A DNA stretch of 64,000 nt, from the NCBI GenBank assembly GCA_947479085.1, contig CANJYB010000006.1, forward strand, positions 124,001 through 188,000. The letters run 5' to 3'. A program made the position numbers and the translations under genes. Each line of letters starts with the position of its first letter. The stretch's first letter is position 1. Source of the stretch: Bacteroidota bacterium. Lineage in GTDB: Bacteria > Bacteroidota > Bacteroidia > 2-12-FULL-35-15. The notes under the pieces were generated by a model, which worked only from the letters and a program-made list of their open reading frames with translations, ran no database searches and was not told the DNA's origin. Shown one piece after another: positions 56,665 through 64,000 of the stretch.

Positions 56665-56699
56665 AAAAATGCTTCTCTCAAAGAGAAGCTTTTTTTTTG
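56665..56699 (+). terminator. Rho-independent terminator of rpmH
   Basis: A perfect 8-bp stem GCTTCTCT/AGAGAAGC with loop CAA followed by nine T. Confidence 0.93.
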
Positions 56700-56801
56700 C
56701 CTTTATGTTGAAAAACGCTAATAAATTTAAACCAAAGAAAGAACTTTAAACAATATTTTCGCCTATCATTTTCAAATCGAATCATTTTCAAATTATAACC
56801 C

Positions 56802-59618
56802 ATGCCAAGAGATAATTCCATAAAATCAGTTTTAATAATAGGTAGCGGCCCCATCATCATTGGTCAGGCATGTGAGTTTGATTACAGCGGCTCTCAGGCA
56901 GCCCGTTCCTTGCGTGAAGAAGGAATAAAGGTAACCCTTATCAATTCGAATCCTGCTACCATTATGACCGACAAGGTAACAGCAGAAAACATTTATCTGT
57001 TACCCCTGGAAGCAAAATCCATCATTAAAATACTCGAAGAAAATAAAGACATTGATGCCGTATTGCCTACCATGGGTGGACAAACAGCCCTCAATCTTGC
57101 CATGAAATGTGATGAGATGGGTATCTGGAAAAAATATGGTATCCGGATGATTGGAGTGGATATTCAGGCGATTGAAGTAACAGAAGACAGAGATAAGTTC
57201 CGCCAGCGGATGGAATCTATTGGCGTAGGAATGGCTCCATCTCATATTGCCCGTTCGTTTTTAGAAGGAAAGGAAATAGCTCAGAAGTTTGGTTTCCCAT
57301 TGGTGATCCGTCCTTCGTTTACCCTTGGCGGCAGCGGAGGAAGTGTGGTATATCACAAGGAAGATTTTGATAAATTGCTCGACAGAGGACTGCATACTTC
57401 ACCAATTCACGAAGTATTGATTGATAAAGCAGTATTGGGCTGGAAGGAATTTGAATTGGAATTATTGCGCGATGGCAATGACAATGTAGCCATCATTTGC
57501 TCCATCGAAAATTTTGACCCGATGGGTGTGCATACCGGGGATAGCATTACCGTGGCACCTGCCATGACCTTATCCGACAGTACTTATCAAAAGATGCGTA
57601 CACTGGCCATTAAAATGATGCGCAGCATCGGAAATTTTGCAGGAGGTTGTAACGTGCAGTTTGCTGTTAATCCTGATGATTCGGAAGACATCATTGCCAT
57701 TGAAATAAATCCACGCGTTTCCCGCTCATCCGCACTGGCAAGTAAAGCTACCGGTTATCCTATTGCCAAGATAGCATCTAAGTTAGCCATCGGCTTTAAC
57801 CTGGACGAATTGGAAAATCAAATTACCAAATCCACATCCGCTTATTTTGAGCCTACTTTGGATTATGTAATTGTAAAAATCCCTCGCTGGAACTTTGATA
57901 AATTTAAAGGAGCAAACCGTGAATTAGGTTTCCAGATGAAATCAGTAGGTGAGGTAATGGGCATTGGCCGTTGTTTTCAGGAGGCATTACAGAAAGCATG
58001 TCAGTCATTGGAAATAAAACGCAATGGATTAGGGGCTGACGGAAGGGAAGTAAAGAACCAGGACGAATTATTAAAAAGCCTCGAACGCCCAAGCTGGAAC
58101 CGTTTGTTCCATATTTACGATTCTCTTAAACTGGGAATTTCGGTAAAAACAATTCAGAAGTTAACCCGTATAGACCCATGGTTCCTGAACCAAATTGAGG
58201 ACATGATATTACTGGAAAACGAAATTTCCAAATATAAATTAGCAGAACTTCCCCGCGAATTATTTTACGAAGCCAAACAAAAAGGCTATGCCGACAGGCA
58301 GATAGCTCATTTGCTGAAATGCCTGGAAAGTGAAGTGTTTAAACGCAGAAGAGAACTCGAAATTAACAGGGTTTATAAATTAGTAGACACCTGTGCAGCC
58401 GAGTTTGAAGCCAAAACACCTTATTATTACAGTACTTTCGAAGATGAAAACGAATCCATAGCTACTGATAAGAAAAAGATAGTGGTGCTCGGAAGCGGCC
58501 CCAACCGGATAGGGCAGGGGATAGAGTTTGATTACAGTTGTGTTCACGGTGTGCTTGCAGCTAAAGAACTGGGCTACGAAACCATTATGATTAACTGCAA
58601 TCCCGAAACAGTTTCCACTGATTTTAATGTGGCAGATAAATTATATTTCGAACCCGTTTTCTGGGAACATATTTACGACATCATACTGAACGAAAAACCC
58701 GAAGGAGTGATTGTTCAGCTGGGCGGACAAACAGCCTTAAAGCTTGCCGAGAAACTCGAACGTTACGGCATAAAAATCATCGGTACCGATTTCAAATCAT
58801 TAGACCTTGCCGAAGACCGTGGACGCTTCTCCAACCTCCTAAAAGAAAACAATATTCCTTACCCTAAGTTCGCTGTCATCGAAGATGCCGAGCAGGCCGT
58901 GGAACTTTCCAGAACATTAGGCTTCCCTTTATTGGTTCGTCCTTCCTATGTATTGGGCGGACAAAGCATGAAGATTGTTATCAACGAGCAGGAACTCGAA
59001 CAGCATGTGGTCAACCTGTTAAAAGACCATCCCGGCAACCAGGTATTGATCGACCATTTCCTCGAAAATGCCATCGAAGCAGAATCCGATTCAATTTGCG
59101 ATGGAAAGGATGTATATATTATTGGTATAATGGAACACATCGAACCGGCCGGTATTCATAGTGGCGACTCCTATGCCGTGCTTCCTCCTTTCGATTTGAG
59201 CGAAAACGTAATGAAACAAATCGAGCAACATACCCGCACCATTGCAGTTGCTTTAAAAACAGTAGGTTTGTTAAACATCCAGTTTGCCATCAAAGATGAG
59301 GTGGTGTATATCATCGAAGCCAACCCACGTGCATCCCGCACCGTACCATTTATTGCCAAAGCCTACGATGAACCTTATGTAAACTATGCAACCAAAGTAA
59401 TGCTGGGTGCCAAGGTCAAGGACTTCAAATTCACGCCCCGCAAAAAGGGTTACGCCATAAAAATTCCTGTATTCTCTTACGAAAAGTTCCCTGAAGTTAC
59501 CAAGGAACTTGGACCTGAAATGAAATCAACCGGAGAGGCCATATATTTTATTGATGACTTAACGGATGAATATTTCCATACGATTTATTCCGAAAGGAAT
59601 TTGTATTTGAGTAAGTAA
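56802..59618 (+). CDS. carB: Carbamoyl-phosphate synthase large subunit, lacking the allosteric domain
   Basis: 938 residues. Two homologous ATP-grasp halves: the N-terminal half (about 1-400; IIGSGPIIIGQACEFDYSG, GGQTALNLA, RPSFTLGGSGG), the oligomerisation segment (about 400-550), and the second half (about 555-935; VLGSGPNRIGQGIEFDYSC, RPSYVLGG). It makes carbamoyl phosphate for pyrimidines and arginine together with CarA, which is not in this window. Family proteins such as E. coli CarB (1073 residues) carry a C-terminal MGS-like regulatory domain from about residue 936; this protein ends there. I recall similarly short forms in other Bacteroidota. Start: ATG at 56802. Confidence 0.95.
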   Translation: MPRDNSIKSVLIIGSGPIIIGQACEFDYSGSQAARSLREEGIKVTLINSNPATIMTDKVTAENIYLLPLEAKSIIKILEENKDIDAVLPTMGGQTALNLAMKCDEMGIWKKYGIRMIGVDIQAIEVTEDRDKFRQRMESIGVGMAPSHIARSFLEGKEIAQKFGFPLVIRPSFTLGGSGGSVVYHKEDFDKLLDRGLHTSPIHEVLIDKAVLGWKEFELELLRDGNDNVAIICSIENFDPMGVHTGDSITVAPAMTLSDSTYQKMRTLAIKMMRSIGNFAGGCNVQFAVNPDDSEDIIAIEINPRVSRSSALASKATGYPIAKIASKLAIGFNLDELENQITKSTSAYFEPTLDYVIVKIPRWNFDKFKGANRELGFQMKSVGEVMGIGRCFQEALQKACQSLEIKRNGLGADGREVKNQDELLKSLERPSWNRLFHIYDSLKLGISVKTIQKLTRIDPWFLNQIEDMILLENEISKYKLAELPRELFYEAKQKGYADRQIAHLLKCLESEVFKRRRELEINRVYKLVDTCAAEFEAKTPYYYSTFEDENESIATDKKKIVVLGSGPNRIGQGIEFDYSCVHGVLAAKELGYETIMINCNPETVSTDFNVADKLYFEPVFWEHIYDIILNEKPEGVIVQLGGQTALKLAEKLERYGIKIIGTDFKSLDLAEDRGRFSNLLKENNIPYPKFAVIEDAEQAVELSRTLGFPLLVRPSYVLGGQSMKIVINEQELEQHVVNLLKDHPGNQVLIDHFLENAIEAESDSICDGKDVYIIGIMEHIEPAGIHSGDSYAVLPPFDLSENVMKQIEQHTRTIAVALKTVGLLNIQFAIKDEVVYIIEANPRASRTVPFIAKAYDEPYVNYATKVMLGAKVKDFKFTPRKKGYAIKIPVFSYEKFPEVTKELGPEMKSTGEAIYFIDDLTDEYFHTIYSERNLYLSK

Positions 59619-59643
59619 AATAATTTCCCAAAGAATTATCAAG

Positions 59644-59937
59644 TCATTTTCAGGACACTGCAAATGACTTTCATTACTATGCAAACGACTTTCAGCCCGC
59701 TGCAAATCATTTTCATTACTATGAAAGTAACTTTCATTGCAATGAAAATGACTTTAATTCCACTGTAAATGATTTTCAGTCTACTGCAAATGACTTTCAT
59801 TACTATGCGAATGATTTTCATTACTATGCGAATGATTTTCATTACTATGCGAATGACTTTCATTACCATGCGAACGATTTTCATTACTATGAAAATGACT
59901 TTCACTCCTATGCGAATGACTTGCATGACGATGTAAA
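59644..59937. repeat. 21-bp tandem array, fourteen units (array 3)
   Basis: Fourteen consecutive 21-base units with consensus TGAYTTTCATTACTATGC followed by RAA. The unit junction contains the dyad TCATT...AATGA, so adjacent units can pair as short hairpins. The middle units (59791-59874) are almost identical, while the outer units diverge, which suggests growth from the centre. It lies between carB and the ABC ATPase gene and fills most of the 420-base gap; 59938-60038 holds no other feature. Confidence 0.97.
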
Positions 59938-60038
59938 TTAACCGGCAAACCAAATAAACTACCTTTCTTTGATAAACATTTGTAACAAATCACTAATATT
60001 GTCCGTCTTATAAGCAACAAAAATTTAAAAGCCATAAA

Positions 60039-60905
60039 ATGAAATTAACAATCACCAATCTTTCAAAAACCTATTCAAACGGATTAAAAGCATTGAACAA
60101 TATCAATATGGAAATAAGCAATGGTATGTTCGGTTTATTGGGTCCTAACGGTGCCGGCAAATCATCCTTAATGCGAACCATCGCCACCCTCCAGGAAGCC
60201 GACAGCGGTTCCATCATGCTGGACGACCTCGATGTATTGAAAAATAAAGAAGAAGTAAGAAAGGTGCTTGGCTATCTCCCTCAGGATTTTGGTTTCTACC
60301 CCAAAGTATCCGCCATCGATATGTTAAATCATTTTGCCATATTAAAAGGCATTGCTAATCCAAAAGAGCGTAAGGAAATTTGCGAAGCATTGCTCAATCA
60401 GACCAATTTATTCGAAGCCCGCAAACGTTATATTGGCGATTATTCGGGCGGTATGCGTCAGCGGTTTGGCATTGCACAGGCATTGCTAGGCAATCCCAAA
60501 CTGGTAATAGTGGATGAACCCACAGCCGGACTGGACCCCATGGAACGAAATCGCTTTCATAATTTATTGTCCGAAATCGGTGAAAATGTAATTGTTATTC
60601 TTTCCACCCATATTGTGGACGATGTGCGAAACCTATGTTCCAACATGGTCATCATGAACCAGGGAACCATTTTATTATCCGGCAAACCTGCAAAAACGAT
60701 TGAAGACATGAAAGGTAAAATATGGATGAAGCTCATAGATAAAGAACTCCTCGCAGAACATAAAAACAAGTTTAAAGTAATTTCCACAAAAGTGGTGGAA
60801 GGCAAAATTCAGGTGCATGTTTTTAGTGTTTCACAACCCGATGCTTCTTTCCAACCCATGACAGCAGATTTGGAAGATGTTTATTTTGCAACAATAACTA
60901 ATTAG
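60039..60905 (+). CDS. ABC transporter ATP-binding protein
   Basis: 288 residues. Walker A LLGPNGAGKSS, signature YSGGMRQRFG, Walker B LVIVDEPTAGLDP and the switch His in ILSTHIVDDV are present. The C-terminal ~70 residues are a divergent accessory region. It energises the permease encoded six bases downstream. Such pairs in Bacteroidota are assigned as ABC-2 type exporters of unknown cargo. Confidence 0.94.
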   Translation: MKLTITNLSKTYSNGLKALNNINMEISNGMFGLLGPNGAGKSSLMRTIATLQEADSGSIMLDDLDVLKNKEEVRKVLGYLPQDFGFYPKVSAIDMLNHFAILKGIANPKERKEICEALLNQTNLFEARKRYIGDYSGGMRQRFGIAQALLGNPKLVIVDEPTAGLDPMERNRFHNLLSEIGENVIVILSTHIVDDVRNLCSNMVIMNQGTILLSGKPAKTIEDMKGKIWMKLIDKELLAEHKNKFKVISTKVVEGKIQVHVFSVSQPDASFQPMTADLEDVYFATITN

Positions 60906-60911
60906 TTTACT

Positions 60912-63900
60912 ATGTTCAACCAGATATTTCTCTTCGAATTAAAACTATGGTTTAAACGACCTGCCGTTTATATTTTCTTTCTCATATTCTTTATTATTTC
61001 TGTTTTATACATGCTCGTGCAGGGCGGTGTAATCGGTAACAGCAACACCGACAGCAATGCAATTGTCAATTCTGCTCGTGCCGTTGCAGCCTGGGTATCC
61101 CGCATCAATACCGGTTTTGTAGGAATGATTATTCTTATCACCATCATGGCTCCATCGGTGTACAAAGATTTTCAATACAACATGCACCCCTTATTATTTA
61201 CCAAACCCATCACCAAGTTTGGCTATATGATGGGAAGATACACTGCCACTTTTTGTGTTGCCCTGTTTGTGCTTACCGGCAGCCTGCTTGGTCACATGAT
61301 GATGTGCGGTTTGCTTGGAAGCGATACGTCAAGATTCGGTCCTTTTAATTTACTCAACTATCTGGAGCCATTCGTTTACTTTGTAATTCCGAACACCTTA
61401 TTGGTAGGCGCTATTTTCTTTTCGTTGGTTACCTTCTCCCGCAATATGATTGCAGGTTATGTGGCCTGCATCGCATTACTCATAATTAAAACCATAGCAA
61501 GTGCATTACTTGCCGATATTGATAACCAGCAACTCGCTGCATTGCTCGAACCATTCGGAGAGCAGGCGTTTCGTAACCTTACCAAATACTGGTCACCGGA
61601 CGAACAAAACACACTTCGCCTTCCTTTCGAAGGAGTATTGTTATACAACCGTTTAATATGGTTAGGCATCAGTTTTGTCATAACTGCTTTAACTTTCTGG
61701 AAATTTGAATTCACACAGTTCAATGAACCTGTTTCTTTTTTAAAACGTAAAAACAAAAAGGAAATGTTATCATTGGCTTCCGCACCTGTTCAGTCCTTGT
61801 CGGACATTGCCAAACCAACCCAGGTATTCAACCTTAAATTCAGTGTTTTTCAAATCTGGTTTTTGGCAAAGTTCGAATTCAGAAAAATAACCAAAAGCAT
61901 TTTCTTTTTAATCATTTCACTTTTAGCTGCAGCTTCCATGTTGCTGGTAGTTCCTGTTGAAGAACAAAGGTATGGTACTTCCACTTACACTTTAACTTAC
62001 CAGATACTGGAAGTAGGCGGGGCCCTGTTCAGTTTGTTTTTAAACATCATTATTATTTTTTATGGCGGAGTATTGATTTGGAGAGAAAGAGATGCAAAGG
62101 TGGAAGAACTGGTAGGAACGGCCCCTACCAAGCCATTTGTGGCATTCGCATCCAAACTGGTGGGATTAATATTAGTACAGGTAGTTCTTCTCCTGATAAT
62201 AGCCATTACCGGTATGTGCATCCAAATGTATAACGGGTATTATAAATTTGAATTGCTTCAGTACATGGAAGATTTATTTGGGTTCCGCCTTATTGGTCTC
62301 GCCCTTCTTTGTGTATTGACGTTATCCATTCAAACTATTATTAATAATAGGTACGTAGCATATTTTGTTGCAGTATTGTTTATGTCATTACCCATCGTTT
62401 TTGAATTGATGGAATGGAACAATAAAATGATTTTATTCAACAGCAGTGGCCCCGAAATGCCTTATTCAGACATGAATGGTTTCGGTCATATTGTGTTTCC
62501 TTTCTTTTTATTTAAGTCGTACTGGTGCAGTTTTGCAGGCATATTAATTATCATCTCCAATTTGCTTTGGGTAAGAGGAAAAGAAAAAGGATTCCGTAAC
62601 CGGTTACGAATTGCAAAAGCTTCATTTAACAATAAAGCTAAACTGGCAATGGTATTGGCACTTATTGTATTTATAGTAAGTGGAGGTTTTATTTATTACA
62701 ATAACAATGTGTTGAATAAAAACATTTCTAATAAAAAACAAGAAGAACAACAGGCCGATTTTGAAAAGAACTACAAACGATATACTTTCACACAGCAACC
62801 TCGTATCGTATCCGCTTTCTGGAATGTGGATATATTCCCCAAAGAACGCGGTGCAAAAATGAAAGGATATTACATTCTGAAAAACAAAAGCAATAAAAAT
62901 GTAGACAGTATCATTGTCAACTTATATAATGAAATTAAAATTGATGAATTGCAGTTTGAACATGCTGCAACCAAGGTGGTGGACGACAAGGAAAACAACT
63001 TCTATATTTATAAACTTTCCACAGCATTAAAACCTGGAGATTCTATCAAACTGAATATCTCTCTGAATTATTTTTCAAAAGGATTTAAGAATAGTGATGC
63101 AGGAACAGCGTTTGTCGAAAATGGAACTTTCTTTAATAGTGGTTATCTGCCAAGTATAGGTTACAGCGAGCGTTCGGAACTGGATGATAACAAGACAAGA
63201 AAGAAATACGGGTTGAAAGCAAAGGAAAGAATGGCAAAAGTAAACGACAGCCTTGCCCGTATGAATACCTATATCAGTAATGATGCTGACTGGATTAATT
63301 TTGAATGTATCCTCAGTACTTTGCCTGACCAGATAGCTGTAACTCCGGGTTATCTTTTAAAAGAATGGGAACAGGACGGCAGAAAATATTTCCATTATAA
63401 AATGGATTGTAAAATTCTGAATTTCTATTCTTTTCTTTCTGCAAGGTATGAGGTAAAAAGAGATAAATGGATTTCTCCTTCCGGTCAACCTATAACTATT
63501 GAAATTTACTATAATAAAGGGCATGAATATAATATCGATAGAATGATTAATGGGATTAAGAAATCATTGGATTATTATACCAAAAACTTTAGTCCTTTCC
63601 AGCACAAACAGGTCAGGATATTGGAATTCCCAAGGTATCAAGATTTCGCTCAATCGTTTCCTAATACCATTCCTTTTTCCGAAGGCATTGGTTTTATAGC
63701 AAAAGTAAACGATGCCGACCCGGAATCAATTGATTATCCATTCTATGTAACGGCTCATGAAGTGGCACATCAATGGTGGGCTCACCAGGTAATAGGTGCA
63801 AATGTGCAGGGATGTACGTTGATGTCAGAAACCATGGCGCAATACTCAGCTTTAATGGTAATGGAAAAAGAATTTGGTAAACAGGCCATGAAGAAATTTC

Positions 63901-64000
63901 TGAAATACGAAATGAACAACTACCTGAAGAGCCGGGCAATGGAAAGTAAAAAGGAACTTCCATTAATTTTATGCGAAAACCAGCAGTACATTCATTATAA
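60912..64000 (+). CDS. ABC-2 permease fused to M1-family aminopeptidase, 3' end outside window
   Basis: An uninterrupted frame of 1029 codons from ATG 60912 to the window end, without a stop. The N-terminal ~600 residues contain two sets of about six membrane segments (starting MFNQIFLFELKLWFKRPAVY; second set from about residue 320), as in ABC-2 permeases. From about 620 a periplasmic M1 peptidase region follows with the zinc motif HEVAHQWWAHQ (His949, Glu950, His953) and the third ligand Glu in MSETMAQYSA. The same fusion is annotated in other Bacteroidota. It may couple export of a peptide to its trimming. It starts six bases after the ATPase stop. Confidence 0.92.
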   Translation, partial: MFNQIFLFELKLWFKRPAVYIFFLIFFIISVLYMLVQGGVIGNSNTDSNAIVNSARAVAAWVSRINTGFVGMIILITIMAPSVYKDFQYNMHPLLFTKPITKFGYMMGRYTATFCVALFVLTGSLLGHMMMCGLLGSDTSRFGPFNLLNYLEPFVYFVIPNTLLVGAIFFSLVTFSRNMIAGYVACIALLIIKTIASALLADIDNQQLAALLEPFGEQAFRNLTKYWSPDEQNTLRLPFEGVLLYNRLIWLGISFVITALTFWKFEFTQFNEPVSFLKRKNKKEMLSLASAPVQSLSDIAKPTQVFNLKFSVFQIWFLAKFEFRKITKSIFFLIISLLAAASMLLVVPVEEQRYGTSTYTLTYQILEVGGALFSLFLNIIIIFYGGVLIWRERDAKVEELVGTAPTKPFVAFASKLVGLILVQVVLLLIIAITGMCIQMYNGYYKFELLQYMEDLFGFRLIGLALLCVLTLSIQTIINNRYVAYFVAVLFMSLPIVFELMEWNNKMILFNSSGPEMPYSDMNGFGHIVFPFFLFKSYWCSFAGILIIISNLLWVRGKEKGFRNRLRIAKASFNNKAKLAMVLALIVFIVSGGFIYYNNNVLNKNISNKKQEEQQADFEKNYKRYTFTQQPRIVSAFWNVDIFPKERGAKMKGYYILKNKSNKNVDSIIVNLYNEIKIDELQFEHAATKVVDDKENNFYIYKLSTALKPGDSIKLNISLNYFSKGFKNSDAGTAFVENGTFFNSGYLPSIGYSERSELDDNKTRKKYGLKAKERMAKVNDSLARMNTYISNDADWINFECILSTLPDQIAVTPGYLLKEWEQDGRKYFHYKMDCKILNFYSFLSARYEVKRDKWISPSGQPITIEIYYNKGHEYNIDRMINGIKKSLDYYTKNFSPFQHKQVRILEFPRYQDFAQSFPNTIPFSEGIGFIAKVNDADPESIDYPFYVTAHEVAHQWWAHQVIGANVQGCTLMSETMAQYSALMVMEKEFGKQAMKKFLKYEMNNYLKSRAMESKKELPLILCENQQYIHY

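Noticed and set aside
59639-59953. 104-codon gene on the minus strand within array 3
   Set aside because: The frame is open only because the unit is 21 bp. Variation between units falls on first codon positions, which is not a coding signature.

Overview
This window reads as a chromosomal segment of a Bacteroidota bacterium (phylum level is secure; genus cannot be told). Evidence seen directly: six to seven proteins end in a type IX secretion (T9SS) type A sorting domain, several starts lack Shine-Dalgarno sequences, many genes are preceded by the phylum's TTG-N17-23-TAnnTTTG promoter type, and M13 peptidase, poxvirus-type topoisomerase IB, and an ABC permease/M1 aminopeptidase fusion occur as they commonly do in this phylum.

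Layout. 0-7.7 kb: an incomplete gene, an M13 metallopeptidase, secreted proteins, tRNA-Leu(CAG), topoisomerase IB and RlmF. 7.9-9.9 kb: an accessory patch with a 21-bp tandem array, a small protein, a 318-residue beta-sandwich-tailed protein and simple/palindromic repeats. 10-17.6 kb: a RecB/AddA-like helicase-nuclease, a secreted subtilase, a small coiled-coil protein and the (p)ppGpp enzyme Rel. 17.7-36.4 kb: a surface polysaccharide locus. Two genes lie on the plus strand (a polytopic membrane protein and an acyltransferase-3 protein). Seventeen tightly packed genes lie on the minus strand: sulfotransferase, Wzm/Wzt ABC exporter, methyltransferases, glycosyltransferases, sugar epimerases, MBOAT acylase and SGNH partner. 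Together they look like an ABC-exported glycan that is methylated, acylated and possibly sulfated. 36.4-46.5 kb: rdgB, then a minus-strand group of large T9SS cargo genes, including a 2234-residue beta-helix protein and a diverged ~1.72-kb tandem duplication of its 3' end plus its neighbour. 46.6-48.5 kb: a second 21-bp-periodic array, a 50-residue basic protein and an FnIII-tailed protein. 48.6-64 kb: mostly housekeeping genes on the plus strand (MORN-repeat protein, mnmA, lipoprotein, subtilase, cinA, SPFH protein, rpmH, carB), a third 21-bp array, then an ABC ATPase and a permease-M1 peptidase fusion running off the end.

The most unusual signal is three intergenic tandem arrays, unrelated in sequence but all with an exact 21-bp period, at about 8.0, 46.8 and 59.8 kb. 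Other points worth checking are the tandem duplication that produced a signal-less C-terminal fragment, a set of TTG start codons at tight junctions in the minus-strand operons, and a CarB that stops where the allosteric domain should begin. No CRISPR array, insertion sequence, prophage or rRNA was seen.
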